Source: CAZFLD01 sp964519835 (GTDB lineage: Bacteria > Spirochaetota > Spirochaetia > DSM-27196 > CAZFLD01). From it: a stretch of 40,444 nt of DNA. This document shows positions 16,599 to 24,967 of the stretch, one piece after another. The stretch spans positions 1 to 40,444 of the forward strand of contig CAZFLD010000035.1 in the NCBI GenBank assembly GCA_964519835.1. The letters are read 5' to 3'. The position numbers and the translations under genes are program-made. The notes under the pieces are model-generated. The model worked only from the letters and a program-made list of their open reading frames with translations, did not search any database and was not told the DNA's origin. How positions within the stretch are numbered: position 1 is the stretch's first letter; every line of letters begins with the position of its first letter.

Positions 16599-18020
16599 AT
16601 GAAGACTCGGTTCTGTAGAGTTGCTGTGCTGCTTTTGGTCTTTTTTGTTTCCGTTCCGATCTTTGCCCAGGAGATTTCGGAACGGCGTGAGGTGGCCATT
16701 TTTGGCCTTAATTACTTCGGCGCGCCAGTCGGGAGGCCACCGGAAACCACTTCAATCACGGTCGAGACGGACGATGTTAAAGTCCAGGTCGATGTCCGAG
16801 GCAGTGGAGACGAACAGACCGACCAGCTCTTCCAGCAGACCCTTGGGGCGGTTGACCAGGAGATTCGCGAAGTCTTTGTAAACCTCGGTCGCTTCGACAT
16901 CATCGGCTTGCCTCAGAAACTCAGCCAGGACGACGTTTCCGACTTTATTGACGCGATTCGCGAGTTCAAGGAGGCCGATGCCGAAATGCCGGAGGCGGTC
17001 CTCTTAGGCCGTGAAGCCTTCACGGAGGCGGACTTCAACCGACTGGTGGGTGGCTTTGTCGTGGTTATTCCGTCGGTCACCTATTACAACGCGTTCCGGA
17101 ACGACAGCGGTGACTACGAAGCGGAGCTCGCCACCTCGTTTACCATCCTCAATGTAGACACGCTGCAGACAATCGCCCAGTTCACGGTTGAGACGGACGG
17201 ATACGATGCCAACCAGGCCACCGCCGTACGTGATGCAGTGGACGAGATTGCTAACGAGCTGCGCTTTGAGATCACCAGTATCGACGAGTTCCGCCTACGC
17301 ACGATTATCGCGGAGGTTGACGGTTCCGAGATTGTTATGCAGTTCGGCCAGGACATGGGTGTGAGTGTTGGTGATGAGTACAACATCGTGCGGCAGCGCA
17401 CCACAAGCGCCGGCTTCGAAACACAAGAAGCAACGGCACTTGTTATCGTCAAAGACGTGCAAGATGTCTTTTCCACCGGCTACCTGGTCTACGCCGATCC
17501 GGAGGCGTTCCCCGGCGATCAGCTCGTGGAGATCCCACGGTTTGGCTTTGAGTTTATGCCCTATGCCAATTTCCTTATCGACGTCGGTACCGAGAGTATC
17601 TCGGCGCCGATTATCGGTTTTCGCGGCATCGCGTCTCGTGGCTTTTTCGACTTTCGGCCCGTGGCAAACATCGAGGTCAACCTCGGTCCGCTTATCGCCG
17701 GGGCCGGGCTTCCGCTGCTCTTATCCAACGTGATGGTGGGCGGTGAGCTCAACCTCTACTTAGGCCGATTGAAGATCGTGCCGTCCGCGGCCGTAGGAGT
17801 GGGACTCTTGGTACCGATCGAGAATCCGGAAAACTTTGCCGTAAGCCACCTCGGCGGTACGATCAAGGCGCAGGTGCAGTTTCTTGTCGAGGACAATCTT
17901 CTTGTCTTTGGCGAGGCCGGGTGGTCGCAATGGTTCTCGTTGGTTTCAGGGTATATCAGCTCGTCCTACACGGACACCTACGGCGGTCCGACTGTCGGCG
18001 CAGGTGTAATCATCAAGTAG
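16599..18020 (+). CDS. Exported envelope protein, CsgG-like N-terminal part and possible C-terminal beta-barrel
   Basis: A 473-residue protein with a signal peptide ending near FAQ (residue 24). The first half (REVAIFGLNYFG, then a conserved helix and VNLGRFDIIG) resembles the CsgG/LpoB/FlgO style of fold, in which a short strand and a 'grf.vi' strand flank helices. The second half, from about 320, is a run of amphipathic beta strands with alternating Gly/aromatic residues (GFRGIASRGFFDFRP, GGELNLYLGRLKIVP) and may form an outer-membrane beta-barrel. It is the first gene of a four-gene set and has a strong AAAGGAGGG site. I cannot name a family with certainty. Confidence 0.65.
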   Translation: MKTRFCRVAVLLLVFFVSVPIFAQEISERREVAIFGLNYFGAPVGRPPETTSITVETDDVKVQVDVRGSGDEQTDQLFQQTLGAVDQEIREVFVNLGRFDIIGLPQKLSQDDVSDFIDAIREFKEADAEMPEAVLLGREAFTEADFNRLVGGFVVVIPSVTYYNAFRNDSGDYEAELATSFTILNVDTLQTIAQFTVETDGYDANQATAVRDAVDEIANELRFEITSIDEFRLRTIIAEVDGSEIVMQFGQDMGVSVGDEYNIVRQRTTSAGFETQEATALVIVKDVQDVFSTGYLVYADPEAFPGDQLVEIPRFGFEFMPYANFLIDVGTESISAPIIGFRGIASRGFFDFRPVANIEVNLGPLIAGAGLPLLLSNVMVGGELNLYLGRLKIVPSAAVGVGLLVPIENPENFAVSHLGGTIKAQVQFLVEDNLLVFGEAGWSQWFSLVSGYISSSYTDTYGGPTVGAGVIIK

Positions 18021-18066
18021 TCGAGCGGGGGCTCCAAGACCGACCGCCAAAAAACCGGAGGAATAA

Positions 18067-19380
18067 ATGAATCGACCTAAGATACTGATGCTCCCAATTG
18101 TTGTTGTGGCGTTGCTTGCCGCCTGTGCCACAACCCCTGAAGGGGGCGACCAAACTCCCATCTCTGATCCGGACGTGTTTACGGGCGCAGGGCGGGGAGA
18201 CTCCCTTGGGGCCGCCATGAGTGATGCCAAGGTGGACGCCATCCGCGCGGCCGTTGTGGATATTATTGGAGCATCCGCGGAGGAGGCCAACCGGGACCTC
18301 CTCGAAGACGTTCTCTACTCCACCAACAACCCCAATGCCTACGTTGTCAACGAAACTATGGAGACAACACGGCGAGAGAATTTGGGCACCATCGACGAGA
18401 TGGACATGGTCTACGAAATTCGCATTCGTGTTAATCGTGAATCCATCGAGAACGCTTTGCGAGCCCAGGGCATCCTCGGCGACGGTGGTGCGGTGGCCCA
18501 GGCCCAGGATTCGACGCCGGAAACCGATACGCAGGATCGCGACGACGATTCGTCGCCGTCGGTAGAGCGCCAAGAAGGGGATTTTGAAGAAGCCTCCGAA
18601 GAAGAGGCGCGGTTTGTTCGCCGCTATGTGGACACAATGACCTACATGGTCTACTACGACGAGGAGACCATCGACAGCCGTGACCTTTTCGATCGTGCGG
18701 TAACCCAGGCCAACAGCTACCTGATCAACGAAGGTCTGACGGTCATGGACCTTGGGCGTGTTCAGTCGCTCGATGCAGACGCTCGGCTCGTCGGCGAAGA
18801 AGAAACCGGCCAGGCGACCACCGCAATCCAGTGGTTGGCGCAAGAGCTCAATGCCGACGTGTACATCGAGATCGAAGGTTCAACCACCAGCGAGGAGCGG
18901 AACAACAACTTCTACGCAACCGCCGAGATCACGCTCAAGCTGTACGAAACGTCGACAGGGCAGCTATTGGGATCGATCCCGTATCGAAGCCAGCGGACCC
19001 TGAGCCGTGTCGACGCCTTTGATGCGCAGCTGAACGCGGTCCAGTCCGCCGTGTGGAGCGCCATGGGCTATGCCGTTGAGCAATCGCGTACACAGATGGC
19101 CCAGCAGTTTGCGCGCGGCATTCGATACGAGGTGACCATCCAGAATACCCCCGACTCTCGTCTGATGAGCGATTTCCGACGACGACTGCGCAATCGCGTT
19201 TCCGACGTCGAGACCGAATCCCAGAGTCAAGAATCGACACAGTTTATCATTTACTTCTATGGTCGTATCGATGAGCTCGAGGACACGATTTACGACGTAG
19301 CCGACACAGTTCCCGGGATGCAGGATATCTATCAGGTACTCACCCGGGGCAAAGCCATAACCTTCAACTCGGGGCTTTAG
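18067..19380 (+). CDS. Lipoprotein with LPP20/FlgT-like and CsgG/LpoB-like domains
   Basis: A 437-residue lipoprotein (Cys20 in LLAACATT). Residues about 38-135 (GRGDSLGAAMSDAKVDAIR, then AVVDIIG and a later IRVNRESIENAL) resemble the N-terminal domain of LPP20/FlgT-type proteins. After an acidic linker, residues about 180-330 carry a CsgG/LpoB-like core: VYYDEETIDSRDLF, LINEGLTVMDLGRVQSL, LAQELNADVYIEIEGS. A further alpha/beta domain ends the protein. FlgT, FlgO and FlgP of Vibrio support the flagellar H/T ring; LpoB activates peptidoglycan synthases. Which of these, if either, applies here is unknown. A GGAGGAATAA site precedes the ATG and the gap to the upstream gene is 46 bases, so they are likely co-transcribed. 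Confidence 0.65.
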   Translation: MNRPKILMLPIVVVALLAACATTPEGGDQTPISDPDVFTGAGRGDSLGAAMSDAKVDAIRAAVVDIIGASAEEANRDLLEDVLYSTNNPNAYVVNETMETTRRENLGTIDEMDMVYEIRIRVNRESIENALRAQGILGDGGAVAQAQDSTPETDTQDRDDDSSPSVERQEGDFEEASEEEARFVRRYVDTMTYMVYYDEETIDSRDLFDRAVTQANSYLINEGLTVMDLGRVQSLDADARLVGEEETGQATTAIQWLAQELNADVYIEIEGSTTSEERNNNFYATAEITLKLYETSTGQLLGSIPYRSQRTLSRVDAFDAQLNAVQSAVWSAMGYAVEQSRTQMAQQFARGIRYEVTIQNTPDSRLMSDFRRRLRNRVSDVETESQSQESTQFIIYFYGRIDELEDTIYDVADTVPGMQDIYQVLTRGKAITFNSGL

Positions 19381-19401
19381 GATTGTGGTTGAATCACAAT
19401 C
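19381..19401 (+). terminator. Weak hairpin after the lipoprotein gene
   Basis: GATTGTG (19381-19387) pairs with CACAATC (19395-19401) directly after the stop codon at 19380. No T-run follows. It may be a 3' processing hairpin, since the next gene starts 125 bases later. Confidence 0.35.
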
Positions 19402-19525
19402 TGTCCTGTCGAAATGAGGCGAATGGTATACAGTATGGATCACGTTCCTTCTCCGACGCCCGGCGTTGCCGTGGCGGGAAGGGATTAACAGGATCACACA
19501 GCTCAATCTGCTAAGGAGGCGAGCA

Positions 19526-20155
19526 ATGAAGACAGTTGTTCGTATTGTAGGCGTGGCGCTTTTGGCCGGTGTAATTCTCGGCGCATGTGAGACCACTGAT
19601 GACAACGATGGCGGGGCCGTCGCCGAAGTCGACGAACTCGAGTTCCGCGTAGTTCAGCACAAAAACAGCACCCTCGGTGGGGGCGTTCCCGACTGGGTCA
19701 CCCAGGATGAAGGTGCGTTGGAAATGAGCTCCGACTTTGAAGGTATGTATGTCTTTAAGTTCGCCGAGACCGGTGAAAGCCTCGAAGGTGTGCGCGCCAT
19801 TGCCAACAACATGAGCGCTCCCAGCGAAATCGCGCGTCTGATCAACACCCGTGTGGAGCAGAAGTTTGCCGGCGCGCAGGTTGGTGATGCCGACTTCGTG
19901 GAGACCTACTTCGAGAACGTTGTTCGCACGCTTGCTCAAGCCCAGATTTCCGGCTTCCGCAAGTATGGTGACTTCTGGGTTCTTGTCGAATACAACGACG
20001 GCACCCGTGAGTACCAGTACTACACCATCTATGTCATGGAAGAGGAACGAGTCGAAAACCTGATCGAACAGGCTATCTCGGGAACCGAGGTGGACACCGA
20101 AGAAGAGCAGACGGCGCGCGAGCGCGTCCGCGAGATCTTCGCAGACGGTCTCTAG
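19526..20155 (+). CDS. LPP20-like lipoprotein
   Basis: A 209-residue lipoprotein (Cys21 in VILGACETT). The mature part begins acidic, then has VPDWVTQDE, the 'P-x-W-V' signature at the start of LPP20-type domains. A helical middle (residues about 75-145) and a YGDFWVLVEYNDGTREYQYY strand pair follow, with an acidic helical end. It has an excellent AAGGAGG site and is followed by a true intrinsic terminator. That terminator suggests expression at a level different from its neighbours. It could serve as the abundant small subunit of an envelope complex formed with the other three proteins (inference). Confidence 0.7.
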   Translation: MKTVVRIVGVALLAGVILGACETTDDNDGGAVAEVDELEFRVVQHKNSTLGGGVPDWVTQDEGALEMSSDFEGMYVFKFAETGESLEGVRAIANNMSAPSEIARLINTRVEQKFAGAQVGDADFVETYFENVVRTLAQAQISGFRKYGDFWVLVEYNDGTREYQYYTIYVMEEERVENLIEQAISGTEVDTEEEQTARERVREIFADGL

Positions 20156-20173
20156 ACCGGCGGCGAAAACCGG

Positions 20174-20206
20174 GGCGTTCCTCCTGGCGGGGAACGCCTT
20201 TTTTTT
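20174..20206 (+). terminator. Intrinsic (Rho-independent) terminator
   Basis: GGCGTTCC (20174-20181) pairs with GGAACGCC (20191-20198) across a 9-base loop and is followed directly by eight T (20199-20206). It ends 19 bases after the lipoprotein stop and separates that gene from the next one. Confidence 0.9.
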
Positions 20207-20267
20207 GCCACGCCGACGGAAAGGCGCCGGCCCGGCAAGTACAAGTAACCCAAAAGGAGGAACCTCC

Positions 20268-21731
20268 ATGCAGGCAACAAAAATCCTCGCCTTGATCGGT
20301 GCGTCGCTGCTCGTTTTGAGCTGCGCCACTACGCCCTCCGAGCCCGAACGGCCGGACTGGGTCGATAGCCCACCCTTGAGCGACGACGACTCGGAGATCT
20401 TTGTGGTTTCGGGATCGAGCCAAACCGGAGACGTGGCGGAGGCTGAAGAGACTGCGAGCCTAAACCTCATCAACGAAATCAACCGCGCCCTCGGCGTCGA
20501 GATCACCGCGGAAAGCAACGCGGAGGCTATTGCGACACAAGACGAGTTCGAAGCTACCGTGCGGCAGCAGGTTAGGCAAAGCGGCTCCGGTCGTATCACG
20601 GGACTTCGCATCGAAGATCGTTACGTTGATCGTCAGGACGGTCGAGTGACGGTGTACTTGTTCGGTGCCTACGACCGCGCGGCGTTTTTGGAAGAGCAGC
20701 GAAAGCGTGAAGAACTGCAGCAAGAGAAGATCGATGCCGTGGCGATTCCCGAACAGCAAGGGCGTAGCGCCGAGGATGAGGGGCGATTCTTTGACGCCCT
20801 CGGTCGATTTATAGAAGCTGCTATGGCCGCTTCGAATAGCGACATTCGAAACGCCGAGATCTACTTTGAAGAAAACATCAACAACGCCCGGCGGGTTGTG
20901 TCGCGTTTTCGCCTGGAGAAAGAGACGGATAATCTGTCCGGAGTTGTGGGACGGCCCTTCGAGGAGGATTTTGTGGCGCGCCTTACCTACGACGGACCGT
21001 CCGGTCGCCGCCCCGTGCCCAACGCAACCCTTGTGGCAAGCTACCCGATTCTCCGTTCAAACGGCCGGACCGGTATTCAGACCGCTCAAGTCTCTACCGA
21101 CCAAGACGGCATCGCCCGATTCGACCATCCTGTGCCGCAGACCGTGGGCCGAGAAACGGTAACACTAAGCTTAGATCTCTCATCGTATCTACGGCCTCTC
21201 GACGATGTCGGCAGGGCATTTCGGTCCTACGTCGACGGTCTTATGGACGCGGTTGCATCTACGCGGGCTCGCTTCGAGTATGAGACCATTAGTCTCGCCA
21301 GGGAAATCCCAACGGGCGTCGTGGTTCTCGATCTCGGGCTCGAGAGTAATCCACGATCGTCTGAGACCGGTGGAGCCGCCGTTCTGGCCGCGATGTCGGA
21401 CGGGGGCTTTCGGACCCGCAGGCTTTTGGTAGCGGCCGAGGACCTACAGGCCCTGGACGACCAAGCCGTGATCGACGCCGGCGCCGAGGCGGGAGTGCAG
21501 CGTGTTGCGTTTGGTGTTTTTCGGGTCGAAGAGGTCGTGGATGAGAACAACCGTATCTCGGTGCGGGTCTCCGGTGAAATGAAGGTTATCGACGTCGAGA
21601 CCGGTGACCTTTTGTATAGCGACAGCCTTATCAAAAACGGTATTGGCTCGGCGCTGCCAAGTGCCGTAAACGACACGTTGCGCGCCCTGGGTCGGGATTT
21701 TGGAAACGACCTGGTCCGGTCGCTTCGGTAA
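20268..21731 (+). CDS. Large LPP20-domain lipoprotein
   Basis: A 487-residue lipoprotein (Cys19 in LLVLSCATT). RPDWVDSPP at about 27-35, followed by IFVVSGSSQTG and a helix of the type 'A.EtAslnLinEI', is a good LPP20 domain, ending with VTVYLFGAYDRAAF near 145. A central part is predicted helical then beta (a carboxypeptidase-regulatory-like strand set near 235-320). The last 130 residues (VVVLDLGLE, FRTRRLLVAAEDLQAL, AGVQRVAFGVFRVEEV, ISVRVSGEMKVIDVETG) look like the CsgG/LpoB type. The ATG at 20268 follows AAAAGGAGG. The gene lies behind a terminator, so it needs either read-through or its own promoter; a TACAAGT at about 20240 is the only candidate I see. Confidence 0.7.
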   Translation: MQATKILALIGASLLVLSCATTPSEPERPDWVDSPPLSDDDSEIFVVSGSSQTGDVAEAEETASLNLINEINRALGVEITAESNAEAIATQDEFEATVRQQVRQSGSGRITGLRIEDRYVDRQDGRVTVYLFGAYDRAAFLEEQRKREELQQEKIDAVAIPEQQGRSAEDEGRFFDALGRFIEAAMAASNSDIRNAEIYFEENINNARRVVSRFRLEKETDNLSGVVGRPFEEDFVARLTYDGPSGRRPVPNATLVASYPILRSNGRTGIQTAQVSTDQDGIARFDHPVPQTVGRETVTLSLDLSSYLRPLDDVGRAFRSYVDGLMDAVASTRARFEYETISLAREIPTGVVVLDLGLESNPRSSETGGAAVLAAMSDGGFRTRRLLVAAEDLQALDDQAVIDAGAEAGVQRVAFGVFRVEEVVDENNRISVRVSGEMKVIDVETGDLLYSDSLIKNGIGSALPSAVNDTLRALGRDFGNDLVRSLR

Positions 21732-21757
21732 TGGTAACGGCGGTTGCGCTTCCCCGC

Positions 21758-22537
21758 CTACGGGGTGGCGTGCCGTCCGAGCAGCTTTGTGGGGTCGTCG
21801 GAGATAATGCCGGCGGCCCCGCGTTTGATAAGGGCATTTGCAACAACCGGATCGTTTACCGTCCACGGAACCACCGGCAGGCCCCGTCGGGAAATCCTCC
21901 ATGCAGGCGCGGCGGTCAAGAAGGTCGCGTAGTCGGGCTTGAGAATGCCCGCCCCGCTAATGCCGGCCCCCTGGCCGCGACGCAGAAAACGCGGCATTCC
22001 CGGGCCGTTTGTGTAGATGGCGGCGCACGGGATGTTGCGTGCCAACCGACAAAAGGACCGTAGCGCAAACGGATCAAACGATGACACCATGACTCTTCCC
22101 GTCATCGCGGCGTCGGAAAGGCGAATCGCGAGCTGTTTTTGCAGCCGTGTGGATCCGAGGCGCACCGGCTTGATCTCGATGTCGAAGTGTATTGTGGGTC
22201 CCACCGTTTCGAGCACCTCATCGAGTGTGGGCAGGAGGGGATAGGCGTCGCGGAGCATCGCGGCCGGGCTTTCGCCTACCGGCATATCTACGCCTGCAAC
22301 ACGGAGAAGGTTCTCGTCGTGAACAACCACAATAACGCCGTCGAGCGTCAGGCGAACATCCAACTCTACCGCGGAAATCCCCTCATCCTCAGCGGCCGAA
22401 AACGCGGAGAGGGTGTTCTCGGGAAATCGGGCGGAGATACCGCGGTGGGCAAAGAAGATGGGGCGAGCAAGATGAGGAAAGAGAGCCGGCTTTGGCACCG
22501 TTCTACGTACCGCCCTCTTCACGTTCCATCTTTTCAC
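21758..22537 (-). CDS. Glycerophosphodiester phosphodiesterase
   Basis: A TIM-barrel metal-dependent phosphodiesterase that releases sn-glycerol-3-phosphate from glycerophosphodiesters. The motif set is complete: HRG (31-33) with PENTLSAF, ELD (Glu58, Asp60), VVHDENL (His73), a DIEIKP metal strand, and VVPWTVND near the end. About 259 residues, typical of short cytoplasmic forms. I see no signal peptide, only a basic N-terminus. The start is uncertain between GTG at 22537 and GTG at 22522. Both fall inside the end of the upstream coiled-coil gene, which suggests translational coupling. Confidence 0.9.
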   Translation of the reverse strand: MKRWNVKRAVRRTVPKPALFPHLARPIFFAHRGISARFPENTLSAFSAAEDEGISAVELDVRLTLDGVIVVVHDENLLRVAGVDMPVGESPAAMLRDAYPLLPTLDEVLETVGPTIHFDIEIKPVRLGSTRLQKQLAIRLSDAAMTGRVMVSSFDPFALRSFCRLARNIPCAAIYTNGPGMPRFLRRGQGAGISGAGILKPDYATFLTAAPAWRISRRGLPVVPWTVNDPVVANALIKRGAAGIISDDPTKLLGRHATP

Positions 22538-22958
22538 GGAGCGCCTGTAGTGCCGACTCGGCTTCGAGGTCTTTTAGTGCATCGGAGGTGGGGTCCGGTT
22601 TGCCCGCCACGGACTCCAGCTGCTCCAATAGCGCATCGGCATTGACCGAGATCTGCGGCTCCTCCTCCACCCGTCGGAGTTTTGCCTTGAGGTCCATCAC
22701 GTCTTTTTCCAAGGCACGAGTTTCGGCGACCAGCGACTGGTGCCGGTGCAGGCACTCGACGCGCCGGGTGACGGCCTCGGCCTCTAGGTCGCTCCGGCCC
22801 TTCTCCTGTGCCAATATGACACGGCGGTGCCACATTCGGGCGTCTTCGTCGGCCTTGTCCCGCTGTTGCCGCGTCTCTTTCAGAGCCAAGACGTAGCGGT
22901 AGACGTACTCTCGTGCTTCCTGTTCGGTCATGCCGTCCAGGTCCATGTGCTCCATCAT
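22503..22958 (-). CDS. Coiled-coil protein of unknown function
   Basis: A 151-residue, highly charged, almost entirely helical protein. Heptad-like patterns run over residues about 10-105 (EQEAREYVYRYVLALK, RRVECLHRHQSLVAE, MDLKAKLRRVEEE). It has no cysteine pair, signal or TM segment, so it is probably a cytoplasmic scaffold or partner protein. Its 3' end overlaps the phosphodiesterase start by up to 35 bases, so the two form an operon. The first of two ATGs (22958) is chosen because a -10 box ends 6 bases before it. There is no Shine-Dalgarno sequence, so it is probably leaderless. Confidence 0.7.
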   Translation of the reverse strand: MMEHMDLDGMTEQEAREYVYRYVLALKETRQQRDKADEDARMWHRRVILAQEKGRSDLEAEAVTRRVECLHRHQSLVAETRALEKDVMDLKAKLRRVEEEPQISVNADALLEQLESVAGKPDPTSDALKDLEAESALQALREKMEREEGGT

Positions 22959-22964
22959 GGCTTT

Positions 22965-22993
22965 ATCCTACGTTGGTCTTGTGCCGTTGCCAA
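22965..22993 (-). promoter_or_regulatory. Promoter of the coiled-coil/phosphodiesterase operon
   Basis: On the minus strand TTGGCA (22988-22993), 17 bases, TAGGAT (22965-22970), then 6 bases to the ATG. This is a near-ideal sigma-70 promoter placed for a leaderless mRNA. Confidence 0.65.
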
Positions 22994-23016
22994 GCTACAA
23001 CAAGAGTGATTAGCCT
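22987..23016 (+). promoter_or_regulatory. Candidate mnmE promoter sharing its -35 box with the divergent gene
   Basis: TTGCCA (22987-22992), 18 bases, TAGCCT (23011-23016), then 6 bases to the GTG at 23023. The -35 hexamer overlaps the minus-strand TTGGCA at five of six positions. Confidence 0.45.
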
Positions 23017-23022
23017 TGCCAC

Positions 23023-24420
23023 GTGCATACACAACAGAGTGACATCATTTTCGCCCTCGCGACAGCCCCCGCACCCGCGGCCATCGCCGTCATTCGGATA
23101 TCGGGTGCCGGTGCCGTTGCAGCGGCCGCGAAGGTCTTTGATCGCCCCGAGCGTCTCCTGTCGAGTGGAAGCGGCCGCGTCCACTTCGGCCGGATCATCG
23201 ACCCGCTCGGCGGGGAGCCCATAGACGAGGTGCTTGTTACGGTTTTTCGGGCTCCGGCCGGTTACACGGGAGAGGAAGCGGCGGAGATAAGTTGTCATGG
23301 TAGCCTCGCGGGAATCAGGAGGATACTGGACCTCTTGTCCGGACTGGGCCTGCGACCGGCGGAACCGGGAGAGTTTACCCTGCGAGCCTTCCTGAACGGC
23401 AAGCTCGACCTGAGCAAAGCCGAGGCGGTCGCCGAGGTGGTTGAGTCACAGACGCTCGAGGCCCACAGCATGGCCATGCGGCGCCTCTCCGGCGGGGTCA
23501 CGGATGCGGTGAACGCCCTAAAATCCCGGCTGGTGCGCGTGTTGGCAGCGGTAGAGGTGCGGCTCGACTACGCTGAGGATGACATCGACGAGGATTCCGG
23601 CCCCGATCTCGCCGAGGTTCGCGCGCTGGCGGCCGATATCGGGGCCTTGGCGGGAACGTACGGAACCGGGCGACTGTACCAGCAGGGTGCACGCGTGGCG
23701 TTAGTCGGTCCCACAAACGCCGGCAAGTCGTCGCTTTTTAACAAGCTTCTGAAGGAGGATCGGGCGATTGTTTCACCGCTCCGCGGTACAACCCGCGATG
23801 TAGTGGAGGCCGCCGCCTCCTTGGACGGTTTGCCGGTCCGCCTCTTTGACACCGCGGGCCGCCGCGAATCGGGCGGGGAGGTCGAGCTGGAGGGCATGAG
23901 GCGAGCACAGGCACTCGAGGCAAAGGCGGATCTGCTTGTGTTTGTGGTGGACGGAGGTGACCTCGACGCAGCTGCGGCTCTGGACGCGGCCGCCGCCGTG
24001 GATGCTCCCGGCGCCGGGTCGACAGGTGTGCCGGTAGTCCGGGTCTGGAACAAGTGCGACGTGGAGGGTGTGCCGGCGCCCCCGGCCGGCGCAATTGGCA
24101 CGAGCGCAACAACCGGCGTCGGTCTTGTTGAGTTGGCACGGGCCGTTAAGGCCACGTTGGTAGCAGCCGGGGCCCCTCAGGCGCCGGCCACAATGGGCGA
24201 GCAATCCGTCGTAGTCGGCAACGCGCGGCAAGAGCAACTGCTGCGCCGGGCGGCGGGCGCCGTTGGGGCCTATGCGGCCGAGGCGGAAGCGGGCGTGGCC
24301 GCCGACCTGGCGGTACTCCACCTGCAGGAGGCGCTGAGCTGTCTGGGTGAAATCACCGGGGAAGTAACAAGCGACGATGTCCTGGATGCGGTGTTTTCCG
24401 GTTTTTGCGTGGGAAAGTAG
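23023..24420 (+). CDS. mnmE: tRNA modification GTPase MnmE
   Basis: With MnmG it forms the (carboxymethyl)aminomethyl group on U34 of certain tRNAs. The 465-residue protein has the N-terminal folate-binding domain (VIRISGAGA, GYTGEEAAEISCHG, GEFTLRAFLNGK), then a G domain with Walker A GPTNAGKSS (229-237), DTAG (276-279) and NKCD (343-346). The C-terminus is the invariant FCVGK, which includes the catalytic Cys. Residues about 315-334 are an Ala/Asp/Gly-rich insertion before NKCD. The GTG at 23023 is the only plausible start: an in-frame TAG lies 9 bases upstream, at 23011. No ribosome site is visible, which fits a leaderless mRNA. Confidence 0.97.
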   Translation: MHTQQSDIIFALATAPAPAAIAVIRISGAGAVAAAAKVFDRPERLLSSGSGRVHFGRIIDPLGGEPIDEVLVTVFRAPAGYTGEEAAEISCHGSLAGIRRILDLLSGLGLRPAEPGEFTLRAFLNGKLDLSKAEAVAEVVESQTLEAHSMAMRRLSGGVTDAVNALKSRLVRVLAAVEVRLDYAEDDIDEDSGPDLAEVRALAADIGALAGTYGTGRLYQQGARVALVGPTNAGKSSLFNKLLKEDRAIVSPLRGTTRDVVEAAASLDGLPVRLFDTAGRRESGGEVELEGMRRAQALEAKADLLVFVVDGGDLDAAAALDAAAAVDAPGAGSTGVPVVRVWNKCDVEGVPAPPAGAIGTSATTGVGLVELARAVKATLVAAGAPQAPATMGEQSVVVGNARQEQLLRRAAGAVGAYAAEAEAGVAADLAVLHLQEALSCLGEITGEVTSDDVLDAVFSGFCVGK

Positions 24421-24458
24421 GCGTATTGTGGCAAGGCTCACCGCCCCGCCGAGGTTCT

Positions 24459-24902
24459 CTAAGCCTCGCCCTTGAGCCTTAGGAGTGCTTCGTTTGTCTC
24501 ACGGAAGCGCTTGACTACCACCGGCAAAATCTCGAGAGCAACCTCGGTGTGGCTTTGAAGAAAACTGTTGAAGGCCCACGAGGCAAGAACAAGGCACCGT
24601 GTGTCCTCCACCGCAACGACGCTGGCCGTCCGCGTGGCGCCGTCAAGCACGGACATTTCGCCGACAACTTCGCCGGGGCCGTGTTCAGCGATATCGATCT
24701 CGTTACCCGAATCGGTGGTCTTGACAATTTTGATGCGACCGGAGACCACGACAAAAAGGCCGACGCCCGGATTGCCTTGCCGAACAATCACCTCCCCGGC
24801 GGAAAAGCTGCGCTCGGTGCAGGAGGAAGCAAGCGTTTTGATGTGCCGAGATGCAAGCCCTGCAAAAAGTGGCACGTCTTTAAGAAAATCGGCGTTGTTC
24901 AT
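24459..24902 (-). CDS. Cyclic-nucleotide-binding domain protein without DNA-binding domain
   Basis: A 147-residue single cNMP-binding domain. Residues 33-60 give the usual SFSAGEVIVRQG...GLFVVVSGRIKIV strands. The phosphate-binding cassette is GEMSVLDGATRTAS (81-94) with Glu82 and Arg91, the residues that hold the cyclic phosphate and ribose in CRP. No helix-turn-helix follows, only a short C-terminal helix, so it is not a complete CRP. It probably acts as a stand-alone cAMP/cGMP sensor or regulatory subunit. The ATG at 24902 is chosen: an in-frame TTG at 24938 lies against the -10 box of a strong promoter and cannot be on that mRNA. It lies directly downstream of the cyclase-ATPase gene on the same strand. 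Confidence 0.88.
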   Translation of the reverse strand: MNNADFLKDVPLFAGLASRHIKTLASSCTERSFSAGEVIVRQGNPGVGLFVVVSGRIKIVKTTDSGNEIDIAEHGPGEVVGEMSVLDGATRTASVVAVEDTRCLVLASWAFNSFLQSHTEVALEILPVVVKRFRETNEALLRLKGEA

Positions 24903-24938
24903 ACGTTTTTGCCCCGAGGTATCCGAGTAGTTCGTCAA

Positions 24939-24967
24939 ACTCTACATCGGCGGATTCGTCATGTCAA
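24939..24967 (-). promoter_or_regulatory. Strong promoter of the cNMP-binding gene
   Basis: On the minus strand TTGACA (24962-24967), 17 bases, TAGAGT (24939-24944). The -35 box lies inside the last codons of the cyclase-ATPase gene. A leader of about 30 bases is predicted. Confidence 0.65.
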
